Assembly (NCBI GenBank): GCA_011772275.1
Contig: WVZU01000171.1
Location: forward strand, 1-7,156
Direction of reading: 5' to 3'
DNA length: 7,156 nt
Source of the DNA: Planctomycetales bacterium
GTDB taxonomy: Bacteria > Planctomycetota > Planctomycetia > Pirellulales > UBA7805
This document shows, in pieces, positions 1-7,039 of this stretch. The notes under the pieces are model-generated. The model saw nothing but the letters and a program-made list of their open reading frames with translations. It did no database searches and was not told where the DNA came from. A program made the position numbers and the translations under genes. How positions within the stretch are numbered: position 1 is the stretch's first letter; each line of letters starts with the position of its first letter.

Positions 1-141
1 GGTTAAGAGTGGCGGTTAAGAGTGGCGGTTAAGAGTGGCGGTTAAGAGTGGCGGTTAAGAGTGGCGGTTAAGAGTGGCGGTTAAGAGTGGCGGTTAAGAG
101 TGGCGGTTAAGAGTAGCGGTTAAGCGTGGCGGTTAAGAGTG
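1..141. repeat. 13-bp tandem repeat array (minisatellite/VNTR)
   Basis: The unit GGTTAAGAGTGGC is repeated head to tail. Copies 1-8 (positions 1-104) are identical. Copy 9 (105-117) has one G-to-A change and copy 10 (118-130) one A-to-C change. An eleventh copy breaks off after 11 bases at 141. The array starts at the first base of the window, so its true left end is not visible. The period is not a multiple of three, and each unit carries TAA on both strands, so it cannot encode a repeat peptide. It lies 50 bp past the stop codon of the minus-strand VWA gene, so it would be transcribed only by read-through from it. Substitutions collect at the gene-proximal edge, which fits turnover by slippage in the interior. 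Confidence 0.95.
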
Positions 142-190
142 CGAAAACGCATGGCGGATACTTTGCCGGCCACTTCAAACGACGGTTGAT

Positions 191-2509
191 TCACACCAGT
201 TTCCATTTTTTGCGGAGGAACCATTCGGTAGAGAGGACGCCGACCAGCAGTAACAGCAGGTAGCCACGATCCCAGTAAGTGACGGTCAGCTTTACCTTTT
301 CTTCCAGCTGCAAGGGCTTTTGGCTCAGCTCTTCCAGCAGCGCCGGCAGTTCTTCGGGGGTCAGCGCACGGCCGCCGTATTCCCCGGTCTGGGCAGCCAG
401 ATTTTGCAGCAGGGTCGGATCCGCCGTCACGCCGCTCAACTCACGGTCCGTCAGGTAGACCATAAATCGCGACTGGTGCTGTCCGAGTTCCTGGCCCTCG
501 TCACGAGCCACGACCTGGACTGTGTAACTGCCCGTCTGCGTACAATCGGTGGCGGCGCCGCGGAAGTGTTCTCCTTGGCGGACGAGTCGGAGGGGTCGCT
601 GGGAACCGTCTGGATGGACGATCGTGGCGGTCAGGTTGGCGCGGGGCAGTGGGTCGCCGGCGGGCGAACGTGCGCCGGTGGCGAAGGTCACCCGTTGGCC
701 CGGCAGGTAGCGGCGGCTGTCCAGTCGGATCCAGACGCTGCCTTCGCCCACTTCGTCCTTCCGGGCCAGCCACAAGATGGCTTGTCGCCAGAAGCGCCGA
801 TGGGCGTCACTTTCTCCTTGCATCACCCACCGCCAGGTGGAATCGCCGGCGAAGGCCAGCACGCGGCCGCCGGGCTGGCCGGCCACCAGCAGGGGATGCC
901 CATGCTGGTCTTCCGCGAGGACCTCGGCCCCATCCCGGACTCCGCGGAACTTATTGGCCCCGGTCAATGGCGGCAGTTTCCGCCAGGCCGCCATGTTGTC
1001 CGGTCGGGCGGCCAGCTGCATCAGGTAGTGCCGCGTACCCCACGGTTCGGCAGGTAGCATCTGCAAGGGCCCCTGCCAGTGCAAGGTGGTGTCAATTTTT
1101 TCGCCGAAGTTCTGGCGTACGAAACGGTCGACGCGGGCATCCATGGGGACCGGCATGACCTGGGCCAGGGGGGTCTTGTGGTACCCCCCCGGCCGGAAGG
1201 CATGCCAGCCGCCCAAGGCCAACAGGCCCGCACCCTGCTGGACGGTCCGGGCCAGCAGTTCCAGGTCGGCCGGTGGCTCGCCGCCCACCTGGCCCGGACG
1301 AAAAGCCGCCGAATCGAGATCGCCCAGGATGTAGACGTCAAACGCACCGGGCTCAAAGTACCGCGACACATCGGTTGGCCAGCGGTCCCGGTTGCGGGTG
1401 TGCAGTGTCAACAGCGTGACATCGATATCAGGCGACGACGCCAACGCGCGGCGCAGAAATCGCTGTTCACGCCGCAGCTCTCCCTGCAGGTACAAGACCC
1501 GCAACCCGCCGGCCAGTACGGTCAGGTAGGTGGGCAATTCGTTGTTGCTGGTGGTCGCTTCGCCCTCCTGCGCCACGGCCCGCACAATCAACTTGTATTC
1601 GCCCGGCTGCTGGGGGACGTAACCCAGCTGGTAACGGATTTGTTCCCCATCCCGGGCCGGCCGATACGACTCTGTGGCCACGATTTTTTCATTCCCAGCC
1701 TCGTCGAGTACGATCAGCTGGAGGGGCAAGTCGCGGTGGACATAGCCGGAGGCCCGCATGGTACCGGTAACCGTTAACCGGTTCTTGGCAAAGACCGCCA
1801 GATCGTCCGGCATCGATTCGACGATCACGTCCCTGGCCTGCGACGCCCGCTGCCGGCCGCCGAAGCTGACGGTGTAGAGCGGGCAGTTTTGTTGCGCGAG
1901 TTGGCGAGCGGCGTTTTCGGGCAGGTCCGTGTCGATGCCGGGGGTTTGTTGAGCCCCATCGCCGGCCAGGATGAAACCAATCAACCGCTTGCCATCCTCG
2001 CGCCGCAACACCTCGCGCATCGCACGCCCGTACGCGCTCTGCTCGCCCGCCGGCCGGTCCGCCAGCGCCAGGCGACCGTCTTCCTGTGTTACCGCCACCG
2101 TCGCCTCGTCAAAAGCGTAACAACGCAGGTCCACGTCCCGGGCCAGGCCGGCCAACGCTTGCCGGCACTTCTCCAGCGAATCCCGCAGCAACTGCCAGCG
2201 TGAAACGCCCTGTAACGAATCGTCCAGCGTCATGCTGCGCGATTGGTCGATCAAGATGGCCAGCGTGGCCGACTGTTTTTGCAGCTCGGTGTAAACCCGT
2301 TCGGGCCGCAGCATGGCCACCATCAACAGCAGGATGGTCACGATCCGCAAGGACGCCAGCACGACCCGCCGCCAGGTAGGGATCCGCGTGAAGAGGATGC
2401 CCAGCACCCACCCCGCCAGCAGCCCGCAGGCCAAGGCGGTGACCAGCAGATAACTGGCGCCACCGAAGTAGCGTTCCAGAATCGGACTGATTTGCCAGGT
2501 GGTGTCCAT
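191..2509 (-). CDS. Membrane-anchored VWA protein with GATase-like domain
   Basis: This 772-aa protein is predicted to be inner-membrane anchored with a large extracytoplasmic part. Membrane helices are at about residues 18-40 and 49-67, with a basic loop (TRIPTWRR) between them. A VWA domain spans about 80-218, with an intact MIDAS DxSxS motif, D88-Q-S90-R-S92, and the later aspartate in AGDG (D184). The usual MIDAS threonine position looks like serine (S158). An Ig-like stretch (about 225-332) follows, then a class I glutamine-amidotransferase-like fold (about 334-460, with the LALGGWHAF turn). That turn has no nucleophilic cysteine, so amidotransferase activity is unlikely. A second Ig-like domain (about 593-683) precedes a C-terminal helix (about 749-763) and the basic tail RKKWK. 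The ATG is set by the N-terminal helix; the base context is C-rich with no clear Shine-Dalgarno. It starts 51 bp after the BatA-like gene and probably shares its transcript. Planctomycetes often carry such proteins next to MoxR ATPases. A metal-dependent protein-binding or assembly role is inferred; the substrate is unknown. Confidence 0.9.
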   Translation of the reverse strand: MDTTWQISPILERYFGGASYLLVTALACGLLAGWVLGILFTRIPTWRRVVLASLRIVTILLLMVAMLRPERVYTELQKQSATLAILIDQSRSMTLDDSLQGVSRWQLLRDSLEKCRQALAGLARDVDLRCYAFDEATVAVTQEDGRLALADRPAGEQSAYGRAMREVLRREDGKRLIGFILAGDGAQQTPGIDTDLPENAARQLAQQNCPLYTVSFGGRQRASQARDVIVESMPDDLAVFAKNRLTVTGTMRASGYVHRDLPLQLIVLDEAGNEKIVATESYRPARDGEQIRYQLGYVPQQPGEYKLIVRAVAQEGEATTSNNELPTYLTVLAGGLRVLYLQGELRREQRFLRRALASSPDIDVTLLTLHTRNRDRWPTDVSRYFEPGAFDVYILGDLDSAAFRPGQVGGEPPADLELLARTVQQGAGLLALGGWHAFRPGGYHKTPLAQVMPVPMDARVDRFVRQNFGEKIDTTLHWQGPLQMLPAEPWGTRHYLMQLAARPDNMAAWRKLPPLTGANKFRGVRDGAEVLAEDQHGHPLLVAGQPGGRVLAFAGDSTWRWVMQGESDAHRRFWRQAILWLARKDEVGEGSVWIRLDSRRYLPGQRVTFATGARSPAGDPLPRANLTATIVHPDGSQRPLRLVRQGEHFRGAATDCTQTGSYTVQVVARDEGQELGQHQSRFMVYLTDRELSGVTADPTLLQNLAAQTGEYGGRALTPEELPALLEELSQKPLQLEEKVKLTVTYWDRGYLLLLLVGVLSTEWFLRKKWKLV

Positions 2510-2512
2510 GGT

Positions 2513-2546
2513 GGGCAGGTGCGGGTTGAGGGGGTTCCCAGGGGGG
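2513..2546 (+). promoter_or_regulatory. G-quadruplex-type motif in leader of VWA gene
   Basis: On the plus strand, which is the template strand for the downstream minus-strand gene, four G-tracts occur at 2513-2515, 2523-2525, 2530-2534 and 2541-2546. The loops are 7, 4 and 6 bases. This fits the usual G3+N1-7 pattern. It begins 4 bases from the ATG at 2509 and fills most of the 51-bp gap between the two VWA genes. The mRNA there is C-rich and offers no purine-rich ribosome-binding site. The last loop contains CCC, which could pair with a G-tract and compete with quadruplex formation. A regulatory role is inferred. Confidence 0.4.
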
Positions 2547-2560
2547 AAGGCGAACTTTTT

Positions 2561-4768
2561 TTATCCGGTGGCGAGCAGGTCGGGTTGAGGGGCGGCTTTT
2601 GCTGTCGCTGGCCGATCGGGTTGAGCGGCACTTTTGCGGTAAAAAAACGTGGCCAGCAGGTTTTCGGCGGCGACGGCCAGGACCAGCAGGACAATCAGCC
2701 AGGGGTAGGCCTCCCACCGCGAACGACCGACGGTTACTTTGCGGGACTGGCGCAACTGGTCGATCGTGGCCACCAGGGCAACTTCGTCTGGCAACTCCTG
2801 GCGCAGTTGCTGGATATCCGCCCGCTGCAGGCGTGTTTCGTCGAACGGCAGATTGGCGCTAAACCCGTAGCGGACACCTTGCCGACCCCCGGCCTCGATG
2901 CGGTACTGGCCGGCGGTGCTGGTGGGGGCAAGCAGGATTTCGTTCCGATCCGGATCGGCCTTGACCCGCTGCGTACCCTCGGGAGTGCTCAGCAAATACG
3001 ACTTGTAGTCCCGTTGCCCGGCCTCCATCCGCAGCGTCACCGCCTCTCCCACTTGGTAATTCAAGCGCTGACCGAGACTGCCCACCAGGTACTCTGCCAT
3101 GCCGTTGACCAGTAAGAAACCAGGCCAGGCCTCTTCCTTGGGCGCCAGCAAGTGGTTCCAGGGCCAGCGACTGGTGGTTCCCAGCGGCGTGGTCATGACC
3201 AGCACACGTCCCGCCCCGACGTGGCGGGCCAGCAGGGCTGGCCGGCGATCACTGTAGTGGATCACCGTCTGCGTCCCTTCGGCGAGCGGGCCCAGTTCCC
3301 AGATCTTGAGGACCGGATTCAAGGCCCAGGGAATGTCCCCCTCGCGGCTTTTGAAGTGGTACAGCACCGGGTGCTCCAGCCGATCGGGGGCCAGGTACAC
3401 GTCGTAATTTTTCCACTGCTTTTTCAGTTCGGCCGGCAGCAGTTCCAGGGAGGCGGACGCGTTGAACTGCTGGCCGGTCAAGCCGGCGCGACCGCCCAGC
3501 GTGATCGCCAGGCCGCCACCCTGGGAAACAAAACTGGTCAATCGATTCCATACCTCCACGCGCAACGGCCGTGGGTCCAGCAGCCAGATCGCGTCATAAC
3601 CGCGCAAACGTTGCTGGCTCAACTGTTCCTGGTCAATTATCTCAAATTCATATTGGGCAGTGCCCCGGCGGCGCAGCGTGCGTGGGGCCAATGCGCCGGT
3701 CAGCAGGCGCGCGTTGCGGAGGGCCGGCGGCGGTGCCACGACCAGCAGGTTCCAAGGCGGCTGCACGCTGACGGTAAAATATCGCACGTCATCCGCGGTC
3801 AGGTTGTCGCTGCGCGCAAAGCGGACAAGACCTTGATGCGGCCCCAGGCCGACCAGCGCCGCTTTGAATTCGACACTCTGCAGCTCACCCCCGCGGCAGA
3901 CCACTGTTTGTTCCCCCTTCTTCTGCAGCTGACCATCCTCACCCTCCAGGTACAACTGCACCGTCCGCTGGCCCTGCCGGCCGTCCGTGGTCGCCTGCGT
4001 TTCGATCTGCAACAAGCCGTTCTCTGAGAGGACCTCCTGGGAGAGCGTCAGATCGGCGAGGGCAAAATTTTCGATGGGTTGCACGCCGACGTCGACCAGG
4101 TAAACGCCAATCTCCGGGTTTTCCGCCACGCGCTGACGCCAGGCGGCAATTTGCTGTGGCTGTTGCCAGTCGGATTCAGCCATGTCGGTCAGGACAAAAA
4201 CCTCTTTATACTCTTTATCGCTGGGACGCAGGACGCGGAGCGCACTGTCCAGCAGCTCCAGCAGGCCTTGCCCGGCGAAGGTGATTTGCATTTGGTCGAT
4301 CCGCCCGGCCGCCGCGCCGCGATCGACATCGAAACGCGAACGGGCACTGGACGAATCCAACACGACCAGTTCGCTGTCGGTGGGCAGTTCCTGCAGGATC
4401 TGCCGCGCCAGCTGCTGGGCCGCCTCCAAGCGGGTCTGGTTGCGATGGCGATACAGCATCCGGGGGCGGGTGTCGATCACCACCGCAGCGGCTACCGGCG
4501 CGCGGCCGCCCGACATCAAGCCGGTTGAGCGGAAAATAGGACGTGCCACCGCCAGGGCCAACAAGGCAATCGCGGCACACCGCAACAGCAACAGCAACAA
4601 ATGCCGCAATCGCAACCGTCGCCGGTTCGCCTCACGCCGCGCCCGCAAAAAACGCAAGCCCGGGAACACCTGCGGCCGCGGTCGCTCGCGCATCACCAGG
4701 TGCAGCACGATCGGAATGCCAATCAACAGGCCGCCGGTCAACAGCCAAGGCGAGACAAACGTGGGCAT
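2561..4768 (-). CDS. BatA N-terminal domain membrane protein with degenerate VWA
   Basis: This is a 735-aa membrane protein. Residues 1-77 match the BatA / aerotolerance-regulator N-terminal module: helix 1 at about 7-26, a very basic loop holding the FPGLRFLR segment, and helix 2 at about 55-76. A VWA-like domain spans about 91-226. Its first strand ends D99-T-R-P-R103, so the MIDAS serines are replaced, although D195 of VLTDM is kept; metal binding is doubtful. An Ig-like segment (about 235-335) is followed by a GATase-like region (about 338-530) with no catalytic cysteine in its GGGLAITLGG turn. The C-terminal helix is at about 688-709, followed by an Ala/Pro-rich tail of about 25 residues. 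Topology is two helices, a large extracytoplasmic region, one helix and a cytoplasmic tail, the same as the downstream VWA protein, with which it probably forms a complex. The ATG at 4768 has no clear Shine-Dalgarno but directly precedes the expected BatA start (MPTFVSPWLL). Classic Bat proteins were linked to aerotolerance in Bacteroides; here the function is unknown. Confidence 0.9.
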   Translation of the reverse strand: MPTFVSPWLLTGGLLIGIPIVLHLVMRERPRPQVFPGLRFLRARREANRRRLRLRHLLLLLLRCAAIALLALAVARPIFRSTGLMSGGRAPVAAAVVIDTRPRMLYRHRNQTRLEAAQQLARQILQELPTDSELVVLDSSSARSRFDVDRGAAAGRIDQMQITFAGQGLLELLDSALRVLRPSDKEYKEVFVLTDMAESDWQQPQQIAAWRQRVAENPEIGVYLVDVGVQPIENFALADLTLSQEVLSENGLLQIETQATTDGRQGQRTVQLYLEGEDGQLQKKGEQTVVCRGGELQSVEFKAALVGLGPHQGLVRFARSDNLTADDVRYFTVSVQPPWNLLVVAPPPALRNARLLTGALAPRTLRRRGTAQYEFEIIDQEQLSQQRLRGYDAIWLLDPRPLRVEVWNRLTSFVSQGGGLAITLGGRAGLTGQQFNASASLELLPAELKKQWKNYDVYLAPDRLEHPVLYHFKSREGDIPWALNPVLKIWELGPLAEGTQTVIHYSDRRPALLARHVGAGRVLVMTTPLGTTSRWPWNHLLAPKEEAWPGFLLVNGMAEYLVGSLGQRLNYQVGEAVTLRMEAGQRDYKSYLLSTPEGTQRVKADPDRNEILLAPTSTAGQYRIEAGGRQGVRYGFSANLPFDETRLQRADIQQLRQELPDEVALVATIDQLRQSRKVTVGRSRWEAYPWLIVLLVLAVAAENLLATFFYRKSAAQPDRPATAKAAPQPDLLATG

Positions 4769-4826
4769 GGGGTCAGGGGCTAGGGGCCGGGAGTTAGCGG
4801 ATAGGGGTATAGCGGGTCAAGGGTAG
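4769..4826 (+). repeat. Degenerate heptamer array with G-quadruplex motif
   Basis: The plus strand reads as imperfect 7-bp units: GGGGTCA, GGGGCTA, GGGGCCG, GGAGTTA, GCGGATA, GGGGTAT, then slipped units GCGGGTCA and AGGGTAG. The consensus is roughly GGGGNTA. The first 23 bases contain four G-tracts (4769-4772, 4776-4779, 4783-4786, 4789-4791) with loops of 3, 3 and 2 bases, a textbook quadruplex motif. It abuts the BatA-like ATG at 4768 and forms the C-rich leader of that mRNA. The rest of the 136-bp gap to the pentapeptide gene (4827-4904) is also G-rich on the plus strand (4839-4856) but not clearly repetitive, and holds no clear terminator. Short heptamer repeats of this kind are known from heterocystous cyanobacteria (STRR families). 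No relationship is claimed. Confidence 0.7.
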
Positions 4827-4904
4827 AGATTTTTGCGCGGGCGGGGGTGGAGGGGGCAGCGTGCGTGGCAGGCCGCGGGTCTCCTCCGCCGGCTTTTCGG
4901 ACCG

Positions 4905-6914
4905 TCAATCCGCCGTCCGCAATTGCACGATTCTGACGAAGTGGTTGCTGGTCCCCACCACGGCCGCGGTGCCGTCCGCCGTGAAACGGAGGCAATCGGG
5001 CGTGCCGGTGACCAGGTCAAAACTGCCCTGTTCTTGTCCAGAAGCGATATCGAACAGTTTCAGTTCATGGGCCTGACCCCCCACCAACACCTGCTGGCCA
5101 TCCGGGGAGACCGCCAGGCAACGGACCGGGCCGGGCACACTGGCCAAATCGCGCCGCGTGTCCGAGTCGAGTTCGCACAGCACCACCTGGCCGCTGAGAC
5201 TGCCCAGCACGGCCTGCTTGCCGTCTGGCGTGATGGCCAAAGCCGACGCCACCAACGGCTGCAAAGATAAACGTCGCAGCTCTTTCCCCGTATCGATATC
5301 CAAAACATGCAAACGATGGGCGCTCAGCGCGATCGCCAGGCGATCCTGGTCCGCCGGGCAAACCTGGATCAGCGGGCCTTCCCCGATCGAAAACTCCCGG
5401 ATCGGCTCGCCGTCACCCAGATCCCACAGACTGACGCTGACGTCCTCAGCGACAAGCGCCAGCCCGGCGTGTCCACAGAATTGTACGCAACGCAGGGGTT
5501 GTTCCGTCACGCGGCGATAGATTTCGTGGGCACCTCGGAGGTCCCACAGCCGCAATTCTCCCCCCCGCGGTTTGTGTTCACCAACGACCAGGGCCACGTC
5601 CCGTCGCGGGGAGATGGCCACCCCGTTGGCCAGCGAACCGAGCACAAAACGTTGGACTTTTCGCAACCGCCGCAAATCCCAGACCAGCACCTCTCCCGAA
5701 ATGTCGACGGACATCGCCAGTAGCCCGTCGGCCGAGACATCAACACTGGAAACCGGGTGCTGGTGGCCTCGCAAAGTACAGACCGGATCGCTGGGCACCA
5801 CCGGCCCTGCGGACGTTGTTTCCAGACCGCTGGGCAGGACAGTCTCCTCATCGAAGATCGCGGTTTCCAGTTGTTTTTCGGTGAGGCTGGCGCCGAACAG
5901 GTTGGCACCGCGGAGGTCGGTGTTCTCCAGCCGCGCACCCCAGAGGTTGGCATTTTTTAGATTGGCTCGGCAAAAGACGGCACCGGACAGGTCGGCCCGG
6001 GAAAGGTCTGCATTTTCCAGGTTGGCATCGGCAGCCTGAACGGATTCCAGAATCGCATCTTCCAGCCGAGCGTTTTGGAGTTCAGCGCCGGTCAAGTCCG
6101 CATCCCGCAGTTCGCATCTGGTGATCCGCGCCTCCCGCGCATGGCAGCCAGACAGATCCGCACTGCTTAACGTGGCCATTTCCAGGTTGGCTTGTTCCAG
6201 CACCGCTTTACGGACACTGGCACCAAACAGGTTGGCTTCGCGAAGGTTTGCCCGGTGCAAATCCGCTTCGTCCAGCAGCGCGCCTTGCAGATTGGTGCGC
6301 CGCAAGTGCGCATCGCGCAGGTTAGCGCCCTGGAGGTCCGCTTCGGGGAGCTTGGCGTTGTTTAGGGTGGCGGATGTGAGGTTCGCGCCGCTGAACACCG
6401 CACCGGTCGCATCGGCTTGTTGCAAGTTGGCGGTCTGCAGAGCGGCGCCACTGAGTCGTGCGCCCCAGAGATAGGCGTTCAAGAGATTCGCGCCATTCAT
6501 TTGGGCGTCGGAAAAATCGGCGGGGGCCAGACGCGCCCCGTTGAGGTCGGCACCGGAAAAGATCGCCCGCACCGCCTTGGCACCCGCCAGGTTCGCGCCC
6601 CACAGATTGCTCCCTTCCAAATGAGCTCCCACAAGGTTGGCCGTCACCAGAATGGCCCCCGACAGGTCCGCTTCGCGAAGCGTGGCCTCTTCCAGGTTGG
6701 CCGACGTCAGCTTGGCCCCCCATAAATCCGCCTGCGAAAGGTCTGCCGCCCTGAAGTTGACGCGGTTCAGCACCGCCCCGCGCAAATAGGCCCCCGCAAG
6801 TTGCCGGCCCGACAGGTCCGCACCCTCCAACGCGTCCAGCTCGACATCCGCCAGGACACTGGGGCGCCAAAGACGATACCACGGACCGCGAAACTTGCTG
6901 ATAATACGCTGCAT
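4905..6914 (-). CDS. Pentapeptide-repeat / seven-bladed beta-propeller protein
   Basis: Counted from the chosen ATG, this is a 669-aa protein. After a short basic-aromatic N-terminus (RIISKFRGPWYRLW) comes a run of A(D/N)LXX pentapeptides, at about residues 28-357, which is 66 repeats without a single register break. That predicts a right-handed quadrilateral beta-helix of about 16 coils. A typical capping segment ends in DEETVLP. Residues about 379-669 form seven WD40-like blades; the first three end in VWDL, LWDL and LWDL, and later ones degenerate to LDI, CEL, FDI and VQL. There is no signal peptide, membrane helix or catalytic domain, so a cytosolic scaffold or binding role is inferred. 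The start was set at 6914 because GAGGGGG lies just upstream. An in-frame GTG at 6968 would add 18 residues (MKVPAF...), and the frame stays open to the window edge. The gene ends 136 bp before the BatA-like gene on the same strand, so co-transcription is possible but not shown. Confidence 0.9.
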   Translation of the reverse strand: MQRIISKFRGPWYRLWRPSVLADVELDALEGADLSGRQLAGAYLRGAVLNRVNFRAADLSQADLWGAKLTSANLEEATLREADLSGAILVTANLVGAHLEGSNLWGANLAGAKAVRAIFSGADLNGARLAPADFSDAQMNGANLLNAYLWGARLSGAALQTANLQQADATGAVFSGANLTSATLNNAKLPEADLQGANLRDAHLRRTNLQGALLDEADLHRANLREANLFGASVRKAVLEQANLEMATLSSADLSGCHAREARITRCELRDADLTGAELQNARLEDAILESVQAADANLENADLSRADLSGAVFCRANLKNANLWGARLENTDLRGANLFGASLTEKQLETAIFDEETVLPSGLETTSAGPVVPSDPVCTLRGHQHPVSSVDVSADGLLAMSVDISGEVLVWDLRRLRKVQRFVLGSLANGVAISPRRDVALVVGEHKPRGGELRLWDLRGAHEIYRRVTEQPLRCVQFCGHAGLALVAEDVSVSLWDLGDGEPIREFSIGEGPLIQVCPADQDRLAIALSAHRLHVLDIDTGKELRRLSLQPLVASALAITPDGKQAVLGSLSGQVVLCELDSDTRRDLASVPGPVRCLAVSPDGQQVLVGGQAHELKLFDIASGQEQGSFDLVTGTPDCLRFTADGTAAVVGTSNHFVRIVQLRTAD
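5844..6833 (-). repeat. 15-bp coding periodicity: 66 pentapeptide repeats
   Basis: This is the DNA counterpart of the pentapeptide tract. Every 15 bp the minus strand repeats a GCN-(GAC/AAC)-CTG-like pattern, visible on the plus strand as recurring 'aggttggc' and 'aggtccgc' words. Individual units differ at most third positions and at the two variable codons. They are therefore diverged protein repeats, not a recent DNA-level expansion like the 13-bp array at the left edge. Confidence 0.85.
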
Positions 6915-6917
6915 AGG

Positions 6918-6924
6918 CCCCCTC
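6918..6924 (-). promoter_or_regulatory. Ribosome-binding site of pentapeptide gene
   Basis: The minus strand reads GAGGGGGCCTATG here. The GAGG core (6921-6924) is 6 bases from the ATG at 6912-6914. It is the only strong Shine-Dalgarno sequence in front of the three large genes, and it decides the start. The alternative GTG at 6968 is preceded by CCACACAGTTT, with no purine-rich element at the right distance. Confidence 0.7.
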
Positions 6925-7016
6925 ATTCTAATCCAAGCTGCATCGATCGGAAAAGCAGGAACCTTCACAAACTGTGTGGCGAAGGAGAACCACCAAGCGA
7001 GAGGGGACGGTGGCAG

Positions 7017-7039
7017 ATCCCAGCTCGGCAGGCTGGGAT
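7017..7039 (+). promoter_or_regulatory. Perfect 8-bp hairpin covering a start codon
   Basis: ATCCCAGC at 7017-7024 is perfectly complementary to GCTGGGAT at 7032-7039, with the 7-base loop TCGGCAG. The 3' arm includes the first two bases of the ATG at 7038-7040. In a plus-strand transcript the start codon would be partly sequestered. No U-tract follows, so it is not a standard intrinsic terminator in that direction. On the minus strand it lies 103 bp upstream of the pentapeptide gene's ATG. Confidence 0.5.

Noticed and set aside
1..141. CRISPR array
   Set aside because: The 13-bp units are directly contiguous with no spacers, and no cas genes are present.
139..152. GCG-AAAA-CGC mini-hairpin as a terminator for the VWA gene
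   Set aside because: The stem is only four base pairs with no following U-tract in the direction of transcription.
2243..4027. Two long plus-strand open frames of about 290 codons each, antisense to the VWA genes
   Set aside because: They lie entirely opposite well-supported domain-bearing genes, have shadow-like Gln/Arg/Gly-rich composition and no recognisable domain. High GC with biased third positions explains the lack of stops.
4815..4820. TTGACC on the minus strand as a possible -35 box for the BatA-like gene
   Set aside because: It arises from the heptamer array, and no acceptable -10 hexamer occurs at 16-18 bp spacing (best match 2 of 6).
6417..6725. Plus-strand frame with a 5-residue periodic pattern (QVGxxQxG-like)
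   Set aside because: The periodicity is the antisense reading of the pentapeptide repeats, not an independent repeat protein.
6925..6930. TAGAAT on the minus strand as a -10 box for the pentapeptide gene
   Set aside because: It would place the transcription start at or almost at the ATG and so remove the strong Shine-Dalgarno. The matching -35 is poor.
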